A stretch of DNA of 64,000 nucleotides, taken from positions 19,138-83,137 of the forward strand of contig JBAXHD010000009.1 in assembly GCA_037139095.1 (NCBI GenBank), read 5' to 3'. The DNA comes from WLMZ01 sp037139095. GTDB taxonomy: Bacteria; Actinomycetota; Acidimicrobiia; Acidimicrobiales; Ilumatobacteraceae. Made by a program: the position numbers and the translations under genes. The notes beneath the pieces were generated by a model. That model made no database searches. It was not told the origin of the DNA and worked only from the letters and a program-made list of their open reading frames with translations. Positions 53,520 through 62,469 of this stretch are shown in pieces. The first letter of the stretch is position 1. Each line of letters begins with the position of its first letter.

Positions 53520-54002
53520 ATCGATGGCAGTTGGTGCTTTGCGGCGCTTCGCGAAGAACTCACGCAAGATCGTGCCGCACTCGTGCTGCATCAGGCCGCT
53601 GGTGATTTCGCAGCGATGGTTCAGCCGCACATCGGCAAGCACGTTGTAGACACTGCCGCCCGCGCCTGCTTTGGGGTCGGTGGCGCCGTAGACAACACGC
53701 GGAACCCGTGAGTTCACCAACGCGCCGGCGCACATCGTGCATGGCTCGAGGGTGACGTACATGGTGCAGTTCTCAAGTCGCCAGTGGCCGATGTGGTCGG
53801 CTGCGTCTCGAATCGCGAGAACTTCGGCGTGGGCGGTGGGATCGCCGGTGAGTTCGCGCTCGTTGTGCCGAGCGGCGATCACAACGCCGTCGCGAACGAT
53901 GATGGCGCCAACGGGTACGTCGTCGTGCCCAAGCGCAAGTGACGCCTGCTGCAAGGCGAAGGCCATTGCAGCGGCATCATCGGAGACCAAGTGGCCCAAC
54001 AT
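53484..54002 (-). CDS. tadA: tRNA-specific adenosine deaminase
   Basis: 172 residues from the ATG at 54002. Converts A34 to inosine in tRNA-Arg(ACG). Zinc and catalytic motif HAEVLAI and PCTMCAGAL are intact, as are VPVGAIIVRDG and GHWRLENCTMYVTLEPC. The ATG begins on the last A of the encoded CCA of the upstream tRNA-Ser gene; in-frame TTG codons at positions 2 and 5 are alternatives. The 3' end overlaps the convergent DUF4388-like gene by 36 bases. Confidence 0.93.
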   Translation of the reverse strand: MLGHLVSDDAAAMAFALQQASLALGHDDVPVGAIIVRDGVVIAARHNERELTGDPTAHAEVLAIRDAADHIGHWRLENCTMYVTLEPCTMCAGALVNSRVPRVVYGATDPKAGAGGSVYNVLADVRLNHRCEITSGLMQHECGTILREFFAKRRKAPTAIDSAATNSGNEPS

Positions 54003-54089
54003 GGCGGAGGGTGTGGGATTTGAACCCACGGAGGGTTGCCCCTCACACGCTTTCCAGGCGTGCCGATTCGGCCGCTCTCGCAACCCTCC
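54002..54089 (-). tRNA. tRNA-Ser (GGA)
   Basis: 88 bases including encoded CCA. Acceptor GGAGGGT pairs with ACCCTCC, discriminator G; anticodon stem CACGC/GCGTG is perfect and the loop CTGGAAA gives GGA; a long variable arm follows; the T arm is identical to that of the tRNA at 50861. Its terminal A is also the first base of the tadA ATG. Confidence 0.95.
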
Positions 54090-54165
54090 GTGCCGACGTA
54101 TTCGCCAAGCAGGTGTGAGCAGGGTAGCGCCGAGCTAACCTGACCGCACCGTTCGATACCCGTTG

Positions 54166-54283
54166 GGTGAGGTGGCGGTCGGGTCCTGTGCAACAGCCGT
54201 CCGGGAACCAGGTCAGGACCGGAAGGTAGCAGCCTTCAACGGAACCGTCTGTGTGCCGCAGGCAGCCTGGCCGTCACCTCACT
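54166..54283 (+). ncRNA. ffs: Bacterial small SRP RNA (4.5S)
   Basis: The conserved apical loop GGTCAGGACCGGAAGGTAGC is present at 54211-54230. The ends pair: GTGAGGTGGCGG (54167-54178) with CCGTCACCTCAC (54271-54282), one wobble. Binds Ffh to target membrane proteins. Ends are estimated from the closing stem; the 3' end meets the stop of the convergent exonuclease gene. Confidence 0.93.
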
Positions 54284-55166
54284 CAGCGGGTGTTTGCGTT
54301 TTCTGAGCCAGGCGGTTTGCTCGCTCGGCCAGCTTTGGTGCCCCGAGCTGTTCGGCCAGTGCAGCAAAGCCCGGCAGCGGCCCCTGCCAGCGCCAGTCGT
54401 CCACACTGTCTACGTGCAAGTTGTCGACAACGGTGGCGATCGTGCGAAACAGCAGCGCCTCCTCCATGCTGTCTTGCAACGCTGCAGCAAGTTTTGCCGC
54501 ACCGCGAACCGGCGGGGTTCCCCAATCGTCGGCCGACACGGGGATTGCCTCGATGCTGCCAAAGCGGGCGAGCACACTGCTGGTGCTCTTCGCGCCCCAG
54601 CCAGCGATGCCGGGGTATCCGTCGGCCGAATCGCCCACGAGGGCGAGATAGTCGGCGATTGATGATGGCGGCACACCGAACTTCTCGGTCACGGCAGCCT
54701 CGTCGATGATCTCGTTCTTGCGGCGGTCGAACTGCACCACTCGCGTGCCGCGCACGCATTGGCCCAGATCTTTGTCGGGAGTGATGATGAGCACTTGCTC
54801 GACACGGCTATCGGCGTTGGCCAACGCAGCCGCAGACGCCAGTGCGTCGTCGGCTTCGTAGGCGATCATGCCCCACGTGGTGACTCCCATCTGGCCCAAT
54901 GCCTGCTCCATCAACGGGATCTGAATGAGCAACTCTTCGGCCATACCCTCGCTGGTCTTGTAGCCAGCCCAAAGATCGTTGCGAAAGCTCTCAATCACAT
55001 GATCGCTTGCCACCGCGATGTGCGTTGCGCCGTCGGCGATGAGTTGCAGGGTTGAGTTGAGCACGCCGATCGTTGCGGCATTTGGTGGGGCCGAGCTGTG
55101 CCGAGTTGCTTGCCCATAATGCTGGCGAAACAGCTCGTAGGTGCCGTCGATGAGGTGAACTTTCAT
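54279..55166 (-). CDS. 5'-3' exonuclease (FEN/PIN-like)
   Basis: 295 residues. Stand-alone version of the DNA polymerase I 5'-nuclease domain: HLIDGTYELFRQ start, AVASDHVIESFRNDLW (metal site), GMIAYEADDALAS with the acidic pair, LIITPDKDLGQCV and ALVGDSADGYPGIAGWGAKS (helix-hairpin-helix). Processes flaps or RNA primers. It stands alone, with the SRP RNA convergent at its 3' end. Confidence 0.91.
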   Translation of the reverse strand: MKVHLIDGTYELFRQHYGQATRHSSAPPNAATIGVLNSTLQLIADGATHIAVASDHVIESFRNDLWAGYKTSEGMAEELLIQIPLMEQALGQMGVTTWGMIAYEADDALASAAALANADSRVEQVLIITPDKDLGQCVRGTRVVQFDRRKNEIIDEAAVTEKFGVPPSSIADYLALVGDSADGYPGIAGWGAKSTSSVLARFGSIEAIPVSADDWGTPPVRGAAKLAAALQDSMEEALLFRTIATVVDNLHVDSVDDWRWQGPLPGFAALAEQLGAPKLAERANRLAQKTQTPAE

Positions 55167-55315
55167 GCGCTGACTCCTCGTGCCGTGTGCGGCTTTCAGG
55201 GTCCCGCCACGGGGCCACAGGCTACCGCTCGCCCTCGGTTGGGCAGATCACAGGGCGGGTAATGAATCTCTGGGAAGTTTCTCAAGATTGCGGCAAACTT
55301 GCCGATGTTTAGTAC

Positions 55316-56638
55316 GTGGCAAGCCAACCTTCCCCCGACGAGTCGAACAAGTTCTCGAGTTTTGGGCGTCCATTGGCGCCTCCCACGCCGGCCAACGGAA
55401 CAGCGATCACGTCGCTCACCTCGGCGCCAATCGCGAGCGCTGATGCGACTTCAAACGCAATTCTTGCAGCCGTCGAACACCAGCTCACCCGCTATTTCGG
55501 TGCGATGGCTGCTCGTGCCGATGCGGTTCAGCAGGCTGGCGAAGCCGGCCGTTCACAGTTGGTCACGTATTTCCAGGAACAGATCGATGTACTGCGTGGC
55601 GACCTTGAGCGGGCGCAGCAGGCAAACGAGCACTATGACCGTGCGCTGCAAGCCGCAGTCGAAGAGCGTCTCACTGAGTTCGCAGCCAATCAGCACTGGC
55701 GTTTCAGCGAAGTAGAGGGGCGCCTTGAGCGCGTCTCGGGTGACCTCATGCTCGCCGTCCCGGCGCAGATCGAAGCGGCTTCAGCGCCATTGCAGGATCG
55801 CTTCGAACGCACCACTGAGCTGATGACGAGCCGCATCGAAGAACTGCAAAAAGCTGCTCGTCGTTCCGATGAACAGTCAAACGCTCTTGTGCAGCACGTG
55901 AACGACACGTCGGCCACCTTGGCGAAGCGACTCGAAGACTCAACCCGCACGCTCAGCAGCAATCTCGACGAGCGCACGTTGGCGTTGAGTCAGCGCCTCG
56001 ATGAGTCCACCGGCGCTATGCGCCAATACGTCGTTGACCAGAGTGCAAGTGTCGGTCGTCGAATCGAAGAGAACGACACTCGTGCCGTCGACCGGATGCT
56101 GGCGATGGAAGAGCGGGTCAACGAAAACACCGGCACACGCTTGGCCGCAGTTGAGGCGACCATCGGTCGTATCAGCAACGGAATCGATGAGGCGATCGTC
56201 GCGCTGTCGCAGCGTGTCATCGAACTCGAGAATCAGAACTACGACGTGATGCAGCGCATCGACGAGATGAGCGCTCACGTTGCCAAGGTAGACACCGATG
56301 CGCTCGCAGCGTTGCGCGATCAGATGTCGAGCGCCGTTGGCGAAGCGATGCTCGTACGCATCGAGCTCGAGCGGGTGAGCACGGGCACTGCCGAGCAGTT
56401 CGACAAGGTCAACATTCGCGTAGCCGAATGCGAAGCCACGCTCAGCGAGACCTTCATGGATGTGAACGCGGCAGTGCAGCTCGAACGGCTCGAAGAGATT
56501 GAGCGGGCGTTGATTGAGCTCGACCCCAACCAGTTCGTACGTAAGGAAGATCCAAATGCACTGAGTTCGCAAAGCGATGCGAACTCGGGCACCGACTCTG
56601 GTGTGAGTTCATCAGAGTCAGCGATGTCGTCGTGGTAG
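55316..56638 (+). CDS. Coiled-coil protein upstream of pilB
   Basis: 440 residues, GTG start. After a 40-residue disordered N-terminus almost the whole protein is heptad-patterned helix (about 45-405), with repeats such as ALSQRLDESTGAM, RRIEENDTRAVDRML and ALSQRVIELENQN, then a Ser/Asp/Glu tail. No signal peptide or membrane segment. No family recognised. It ends 49 bases before pilB on the same strand, suggesting a cytoplasmic scaffold for the pilus motor. Confidence 0.7.
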   Translation: MASQPSPDESNKFSSFGRPLAPPTPANGTAITSLTSAPIASADATSNAILAAVEHQLTRYFGAMAARADAVQQAGEAGRSQLVTYFQEQIDVLRGDLERAQQANEHYDRALQAAVEERLTEFAANQHWRFSEVEGRLERVSGDLMLAVPAQIEAASAPLQDRFERTTELMTSRIEELQKAARRSDEQSNALVQHVNDTSATLAKRLEDSTRTLSSNLDERTLALSQRLDESTGAMRQYVVDQSASVGRRIEENDTRAVDRMLAMEERVNENTGTRLAAVEATIGRISNGIDEAIVALSQRVIELENQNYDVMQRIDEMSAHVAKVDTDALAALRDQMSSAVGEAMLVRIELERVSTGTAEQFDKVNIRVAECEATLSETFMDVNAAVQLERLEEIERALIELDPNQFVRKEDPNALSSQSDANSGTDSGVSSSESAMSSW

Positions 56639-56687
56639 TTCGACGCATCACAACCCCCAATGATTTCGCAGTAGTGGAGATGAACTG

Positions 56688-58466
56688 ATGGCCCTTTTCA
56701 AGGCAAACAAAGACTCTGGAACGCTCACTCTTGAGCCACCTGTGACGTCGCCGACCACAACCGGTCCGACCGTGGGTCAGAGCGCTGCTGAGTGTTTGCA
56801 GGTTGGGCAGATCTTGGTCGAAGCCGGACAGCTGAACGCTGATGCATTGGCTACTTGTTTGCAGATTGCCAACGGCGACCTGCTGCAGTTCGGTGACATC
56901 GCGCTCGGTCGTTTCGGCGCCGGCCGCCAAGAGATCGCTCTTGCTGTGGGCCAAGTGCTCGACATCCCCGCTGCTGACACCAAGGGCATCGCGCTCGACG
57001 CTGCGTTGGTCAACTTGCTGCCCGAAACCGTGATCCGTGCGCATCAAGTGATTCCGGTTGCGCTCGACGGCGACACGATCATTGTGTTGTCTGCTGACCC
57101 ATCGCCGTATCGCCGCACCGCTGTTGAGAGTGCTGTGCAGCAGCCGCTGCGTTGGTTTGTGGGCGATCCAGCCACAGTTCGTACATTTATCGACAGCACC
57201 TTGCGTGCCGATGCCGATGTCGACCGCCTTGTGAAGGCCTTCGACATTCCCGAAGACCAGCAGCGCATGTTGGCCCAGGCTGGCGAGATCAATCTCGATG
57301 ATCAAGCGCCGATCGTTCAGCTCGTGAACCGCATCGTTGGCCAGGCAATGCGCGACCGCGCTAGCGACATTCACGTCGAGCCGCTCGACGACCGGTTGCG
57401 TATTCGCTTCCGCATCGACGGCAACCTTGTTGAGGTCTTCAACATTCCGCTGGGCGTGCACGCTGCGCTCACGAGCCGCCTCAAGATCATGAGCGGTATG
57501 AACATCGTTGAGCGTCGTCGTCCTCAGGACGGCCAGTTCTCAACTTCGATCGACGGCAAAGATGTTGATGTTCGTGTTGCCAGCGTTTCAACGGTGTTCG
57601 GCGAGAAGATCGTTATGCGAATTCTCGACAAGGGTCGTTCGATGATCGGCCTCGCCGAACTGGGTTTCCCCCGTGACACCTACCTGCAGTACTCGAAGAT
57701 GGTTCATGCGCCATTCGGCATGGTCATCTGCGCCGGACCAACGGGTGCCGGAAAGACCACCACGTTGTACGCCACGTTGCAGGAGATCAACTCAAGCGGC
57801 AAGAACGTGACCACGGTTGAAGATCCGGTGGAGTACATCTTCCCGGGCATCAACCAGATCCAGACCAACGAGCAGGCGGGTCTCACGTTTGCCACCGGCC
57901 TCAAAGCCATCTTGCGTCAAGACCCCGACGTGATCTTGGTTGGTGAGATCCGAGATGCAGACACCGCTCGTATCGCCATTCAAAGCGCACTCACGGGTCA
58001 CTTCGTTCTCAGCTCGTTGCACGGCACCGACAGCGTTGCTGCATTGCATCGTTTCCTCGACATGGGCATCGAGGCCTTCTTGATTGCATCATCGGTGGTT
58101 GGCGTCATCGGTCAGCGTTTGCTGCGTCGCATCTGTGACTCGTGCAAGGAGCCCTACACCCCGGGCGCCGACGAACTCGCCGTATTCCGCCAGCACAGTG
58201 GTGGCAGCGACAAGACCCAGTTCTTCCAGGGTGCTGGCTGCAACTACTGCGCAGGCACCGGATACCGCGACCGCATTGGTGTCTACGAACTGTTGCGCAT
58301 CACTCCAGAACTGCGCCGCCTCATCGTTGGTTGGGCCACCACCGAAGAGCTCCGTCGTTTGGCGGTTGCGCAGGGCATGCGCACGATGCTGCGTGAAGCC
58401 ATGTCGCTTGTCGAATCTGATACCACCACGATTTCCGAAGCCGTCCGCACGTTGTTTGCCAACTAG
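56688..58466 (+). CDS. pilB: Type IV pilus extension ATPase PilB
   Basis: 592 residues. N-terminal MshEN-like domain (about 35-190; VGQILVEAGQLNADALATCL), then the GspE-family ATPase: RASDIHVEPLDDRLRIRFRID, Walker A GPTGAGKTT (350-358), Asp box TVEDPVEYIFPGINQIQ, Walker B DPDVILVGEIRD, His box GHFVLSSLHG and the zinc-binding CxxC pair (RRICDSCKEP...GCNYCAG). Drives pilin polymerisation. MshEN domains in MshE bind c-di-GMP; here the usual leading arginine is not obvious. pilC follows after 11 bases. Confidence 0.95.
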   Translation: MALFKANKDSGTLTLEPPVTSPTTTGPTVGQSAAECLQVGQILVEAGQLNADALATCLQIANGDLLQFGDIALGRFGAGRQEIALAVGQVLDIPAADTKGIALDAALVNLLPETVIRAHQVIPVALDGDTIIVLSADPSPYRRTAVESAVQQPLRWFVGDPATVRTFIDSTLRADADVDRLVKAFDIPEDQQRMLAQAGEINLDDQAPIVQLVNRIVGQAMRDRASDIHVEPLDDRLRIRFRIDGNLVEVFNIPLGVHAALTSRLKIMSGMNIVERRRPQDGQFSTSIDGKDVDVRVASVSTVFGEKIVMRILDKGRSMIGLAELGFPRDTYLQYSKMVHAPFGMVICAGPTGAGKTTTLYATLQEINSSGKNVTTVEDPVEYIFPGINQIQTNEQAGLTFATGLKAILRQDPDVILVGEIRDADTARIAIQSALTGHFVLSSLHGTDSVAALHRFLDMGIEAFLIASSVVGVIGQRLLRRICDSCKEPYTPGADELAVFRQHSGGSDKTQFFQGAGCNYCAGTGYRDRIGVYELLRITPELRRLIVGWATTEELRRLAVAQGMRTMLREAMSLVESDTTTISEAVRTLFAN

Positions 58467-58477
58467 GAGTTGCTCTC

Positions 58478-59689
58478 ATGCCTAAATTCGCTTACGCCGC
58501 AATTGACACCACGGGTAGCTCGGTCGAAGGAACCACCAAGGCCGACACGATCGGCGACGCTCGCCAGATCTTGCTTGGGCAGAATCTGTTCCCCACCAAG
58601 CTCGAAGAGCACAAGGGCTCGTTGAGCTTTGAGCTCACCGCCGAAAAAGTGAAGAAGAAAGAGTTGATGCACTTCACGCGTCAACTCGCGGTGTTCGTGA
58701 AGGCCGGTATCCCCATCACCGAGGCGCTCGAGACCATCGGCGACGAGACCGAAGATGTTGCCTTGCGTCGCACCTTGACCTCGATGGTTGACGACCTTCG
58801 CAACGGCGGCACCTTGTCGGCGGCGGCTCGTAAGCACCCTGAGGCCTTCCCGATCTATTACATGGGCATTCTCGAGTCAGCCGAACTTACGGGTCGACTC
58901 GATGAGACGCTTGAGAGCTTGGCCGGATACCTCGAACGCGAAGTTGAAGCCCGTGCGAAAGTCGTTTCGGCGCTGTCATATCCAGCGGTCGTCATGGTGC
59001 TGGCCGCCTTTACTGTTGTGGTGCTGGCCGGTTATGTGTTGCCCCAGTTCAAACCGTTGTTCGCGGAACTGCACGCTGACCTTCCGTTCGCGACGCGTGC
59101 GTTGTTGTTCGTCGCATCGCTGTTCACCGACCTGTGGTACATCCCGTTTAGCGCACTGCTGTTGACGATCTCCGCGGTGATGTGGTTGACCAAGAGCGAG
59201 AAGGGCCGCCTCTTCAAAGACAAGCTGGTGCTCAAGATTCCGGTCATCAGGGGCATTGTCGAGTACTCGATTCTCGAACGCTTCTGTCGCATTCTCGGCG
59301 CGATGATTCGCGCCGGCGTTCCACTGCCCGAGGGTTTGCGCACCACGACTGAAGCCACCAGCAATTCCGTGTTTCGTGCTCGCCTCGAGGAAGCTCAGAC
59401 CGTGATGCTCGAAGGCGGCGGGTTCTCTCGCCCCTTGGCCGACACGGGCCTGTTTCCTGGTGCCGCTAAGCAGATGTTCAAAGTGGGCGAAGAGACCGGC
59501 ACCTTGGACAATCAGCTCGAGATGGCCAGCATCTACTTCGACCGAGAGCTTGAGGGTCGCATCCAAAAGTTCACCGCCATGTTCGAGCCGATCATGATCG
59601 TGTTCGTTGGTCTCATCGTCGGCTTCGTTGCAGTCGCTTTGGTCTCGGCCATGTACGGCGTGCTCGACAGCATGAAGACGCAGTCGTAA
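58478..59689 (+). CDS. pilC: Type IV pilus inner-membrane platform PilC
   Basis: 403 residues of the GspF family. Two repeats of the T2SSF domain, each with membrane helices (about 170-190, 215-240, 370-395). Landmarks: KFAYAAIDTTGSSVEG, ELMHFTRQLAVFVKAGIPITEAL, and the second copy RFCRILGAMIRAGVPLPEGL. Platform on which PilB and PilT act. Directly follows pilB. Confidence 0.95.
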   Translation: MPKFAYAAIDTTGSSVEGTTKADTIGDARQILLGQNLFPTKLEEHKGSLSFELTAEKVKKKELMHFTRQLAVFVKAGIPITEALETIGDETEDVALRRTLTSMVDDLRNGGTLSAAARKHPEAFPIYYMGILESAELTGRLDETLESLAGYLEREVEARAKVVSALSYPAVVMVLAAFTVVVLAGYVLPQFKPLFAELHADLPFATRALLFVASLFTDLWYIPFSALLLTISAVMWLTKSEKGRLFKDKLVLKIPVIRGIVEYSILERFCRILGAMIRAGVPLPEGLRTTTEATSNSVFRARLEEAQTVMLEGGGFSRPLADTGLFPGAAKQMFKVGEETGTLDNQLEMASIYFDRELEGRIQKFTAMFEPIMIVFVGLIVGFVAVALVSAMYGVLDSMKTQS

Positions 59690-59700
59690 GTAGGGATGCG

Positions 59701-60465
59701 CTAGCGATGAAGAACCAAGTCGATTCCGGGCTGTCCAAGCCAGATCGCAGCGATGGTGCCGGCGGCCAGAAACGGCCCGAAGGGCACAGCCGTCTTGCGG
59801 CCAGCGCGTCCCACCGCCATCAGCAGCACGCCAACAACCGCACCGAGCAAGAAGCCCAAGAACAGGCCCACGGCTACGAAGCCAGGGTTCAGCCAGCCGA
59901 GGTAGGCGCCGAGCAGTGGCGACAGACGAACATCGCCATCGCCCATGCCGCCTTTGCTCAGCACGTAGATCAGGGCCATGAAGCTCAAGGCGATGGCGGC
60001 GCCGAGCAGCATCATCAGCATGCGTCGCGGTTCGTGTCGAACGAGGGCAGCAATGCACAGCAGGGGAACACCCAGTGCTGCGGTGACGTAAATGATCTCG
60101 CGGGGCAGTCGTTTGGTGTGCAGGTCGATCCAGCTCAAAGCGATGAGGCCAGCGCCAAGTGCGGCGAAGGCACCGAGCTCCCAGCTCAGGTCGAACTTGA
60201 TTGCAAATGCAACAAAGAGTGCCGATGTGGACAGCTCGAGCACCACTGGCTCGATGCCGATGTTCGCTTTGCAGCGCCGGCATTTGCCACGCAGAAACAG
60301 CCAACTGAAAACAGGCACGAGATCACGAGGACCGAGTTCGAGCCCGCAACCACCGCAAGCCGAGCCAGGCGCAACAACCGATGCACCGCGAGGCACGCGA
60401 TCTACAACAACCGTCAAGAACGATCCGATCAGCAATCCAAAGATCGCCGTATAGGTAATAACCAT
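59701..60465 (-). CDS. pilD: Prepilin peptidase PilD (A24 family)
   Basis: 254 residues from the ATG at 60465. Zinc-type tetracysteine region CGGCGLELGPRDLVP and CRRCK, catalytic aspartates in SWIDLHTKRLP and GGMGDGDVRL (GxGD motif), and about seven membrane helices. Cleaves and N-methylates prepilins such as the one at the end of the window. It lies antisense between pilC and pilT, so needs its own promoter upstream of 60465. Confidence 0.93.
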   Translation of the reverse strand: MVITYTAIFGLLIGSFLTVVVDRVPRGASVVAPGSACGGCGLELGPRDLVPVFSWLFLRGKCRRCKANIGIEPVVLELSTSALFVAFAIKFDLSWELGAFAALGAGLIALSWIDLHTKRLPREIIYVTAALGVPLLCIAALVRHEPRRMLMMLLGAAIALSFMALIYVLSKGGMGDGDVRLSPLLGAYLGWLNPGFVAVGLFLGFLLGAVVGVLLMAVGRAGRKTAVPFGPFLAAGTIAAIWLGQPGIDLVLHR

Positions 60466-60515
60466 GAGTCCTTCACATCGCCGCTGCAAGCGGCTCCCTT
60501 CCGGAGGTTAGCCAA

Positions 60516-61673
60516 ATGATTCAGCCAGATCCCGCCCTTGTCACCTTGCTCGAGGCCACCGTCGCCGCAGGCGCTAGCGACTTGCACCTCAGCGTTGGTC
60601 GCCCGGCAACTGCCCGCCGCGACGGAATGCTCGTGGCTTTCGAAGGTGTCGAAGAACTCGATCCAGAGACGATTGAGCGCATCGTGATGTCACTGCTTGA
60701 CGATCGCAAGCTGGCCGAGCTGCACGAGAACCATCAGGTCGACTTTTCGTTTGGTCTGCGGGGCATCGGACGCTTTCGTGCCAACGCATTCCGCCAGCGC
60801 GGTCACCTCTCGCTTGCACTCCGCGTTGTGCCATTCCGCGTGCGTTCGCTCGAAGAGCTTGGGGCCCCATGGGCGGCGACCGAGTTGCTGAACAAGCCGT
60901 ACGGGCTGGTTCTTGTTGTGGGCCCAACGGGCTCGGGCAAGAGCACCACCTTGGCAGCGATGATCGATCGCATCAACGAAGAGCGGCCCTGCCACATCTT
61001 GACCATCGAAGATCCTGTGGAATATGTGCACAACCACAAGACAGCGCTGATTAACCAGCGTGAGGTTGGTACCGATGTGAACAGCTTCACCGATGGTTTG
61101 CGTAGCGCTCTGCGTGAAGACCCAGACGTGATTCTGCTTGGCGAAATGCGTGACCTCGACAGCATCTCGATCACGTTGTCGCTTGCGGAAACGGGCCACC
61201 TTGTGTTCGCAACGTTGCACACCAACGATGCGTCGCAGGCCCTTGACCGAATCGTCGACGTGTTCCCGGCCGAGCGCCGCGACCAGATCCAGATTCAGCT
61301 GGCCGGTGCGCTGCAGGGTGTGATCAGCCAGCGACTGTTGCCGGTTGAAGGTGGCGGACGTGTGGCCGCATACGAAGTGCTGCTTGGCACCGAAGCCGTT
61401 CGCAACCTCGTTCGCGAAGGCAAGAGCCGTCAGTTGCGCAACGTGATTTCTACCGCCCAGAAAGAGGGCATGCAGACCATCGAGATGGACCTCGCACGGC
61501 TTGTGGCGTCGGGTCTCATCACGATGGAGGCCGCATGTGAGATCAGTGCGTATCCAAAAGAGATCGTGGCTCACACCGCCACGGTCCGCGCTGCGCAACT
61601 GGCACAGGAAACCGTCACCGCCGGTCAGGGCGCCTCAAACGGAAACGCCGTGCTCGTGGGCGCGGCTGGCTGA
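60516..61673 (+). CDS. pilT: Type IV pilus retraction ATPase PilT
   Basis: 385 residues. ASDLHLSVGRPATARRDG start, Walker A GPTGSGKSTT (136-145), Asp box TIEDPVEYVHNH, Walker B DPDVILLGEMRD, His box GHLVFATLHTNDA, and the retraction signature AVRNLVREGKSRQL (AIRNLIRE-type) that marks PilT rather than PilB. Its presence predicts retractile pili and possibly twitching or DNA uptake. Confidence 0.95.
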   Translation: MIQPDPALVTLLEATVAAGASDLHLSVGRPATARRDGMLVAFEGVEELDPETIERIVMSLLDDRKLAELHENHQVDFSFGLRGIGRFRANAFRQRGHLSLALRVVPFRVRSLEELGAPWAATELLNKPYGLVLVVGPTGSGKSTTLAAMIDRINEERPCHILTIEDPVEYVHNHKTALINQREVGTDVNSFTDGLRSALREDPDVILLGEMRDLDSISITLSLAETGHLVFATLHTNDASQALDRIVDVFPAERRDQIQIQLAGALQGVISQRLLPVEGGGRVAAYEVLLGTEAVRNLVREGKSRQLRNVISTAQKEGMQTIEMDLARLVASGLITMEAACEISAYPKEIVAHTATVRAAQLAQETVTAGQGASNGNAVLVGAAG

Positions 61674-61702
61674 TTCGCCACTAACGAAACTCAGGGTTGA
61701 TC

Positions 61703-62422
61703 ATGGCTGCAAAGCATCTGCCGTACAAACTGATCGCTGGCATCACGCCATGTCCCGCGGGGTGGCTCGCGGTGCCCGCGCGCCTTGCCGGGGTCACGGT
61801 GGTTGTCGAGGACCCAATGGTCTTTCGCACCCTGCAAGACGTCGTCGATTCGCGACCAACCTTCGACGCCGCAGCAATCAACGCGCCGCTTGGATTCAAT
61901 GACACTCCTGCTGGTCCACAGCGCCCGTGTGATTCAGCGGCACGGGACATGATTGGTTGGCCGCGTCGGGTTGGGGTGCGCAATATCCCAAGCCGCGCAG
62001 CGTTGCGGGCCACCAGTAAGGCCGAGGCGCGAGAGCTTGAGCCGTGGCTCACCAAAGATGATCTCAGGCGATTCCGGTGGCTCCGCGAAGCCGAGCAGAC
62101 CTTTCAGCCGTTTCATCAGCGCAACTTTTTTTCGGCGAACCCCGATCTGTGTTTCGTGTTGTTGAACGAAGACAGGCCGATTAAGACATCGCCGTTTCAT
62201 CAAGACGGCGTCCTCGAACGCATTGCTCTCATCCGCAACAAGTTGCCCGGCGTCGAAGACGTGATTCTGCGTGTACCGCCTAACGGCGCTGGCCAGGTTC
62301 ATGTGATGCAGGCCGCAGCGTTGTTGTGGACAGCCCGCCGCGCGGTTGGCCGCGCCATCAGCCGGTTGCCACTCGATCCCACATGGGATTCTGAGGGGTT
62401 ACGGATGGAGCTCGTTCGCTGA
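61703..62422 (+). CDS. DUF429 protein
   Basis: 239 residues from the ATG at 61703. Matches DUF429 (predicted RNase H-like fold): GITPCPAGWLAVPARLAGVTVVVEDP is the first strand region, then AINAPLGFNDTPAGPQRPCD, SAARDMIGWPRRVGV and IPSRAAL. A carboxylate expected in the first strand of RNase H-like folds is not obvious (ITPCPAGW). Function is unknown. It lies 29 bases after pilT. Confidence 0.75.
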   Translation: MAAKHLPYKLIAGITPCPAGWLAVPARLAGVTVVVEDPMVFRTLQDVVDSRPTFDAAAINAPLGFNDTPAGPQRPCDSAARDMIGWPRRVGVRNIPSRAALRATSKAEARELEPWLTKDDLRRFRWLREAEQTFQPFHQRNFFSANPDLCFVLLNEDRPIKTSPFHQDGVLERIALIRNKLPGVEDVILRVPPNGAGQVHVMQAAALLWTARRAVGRAISRLPLDPTWDSEGLRMELVR

Positions 62423-62469
62423 TTCTGATTCGTGGGGGACTCAGTCCCAAGAATCTTCGGGCCGCTGGC

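Noticed and set aside
54003..54083. N-terminal extension of TadA
   Set aside because: Those codons are the tRNA-Ser(GGA) sequence.
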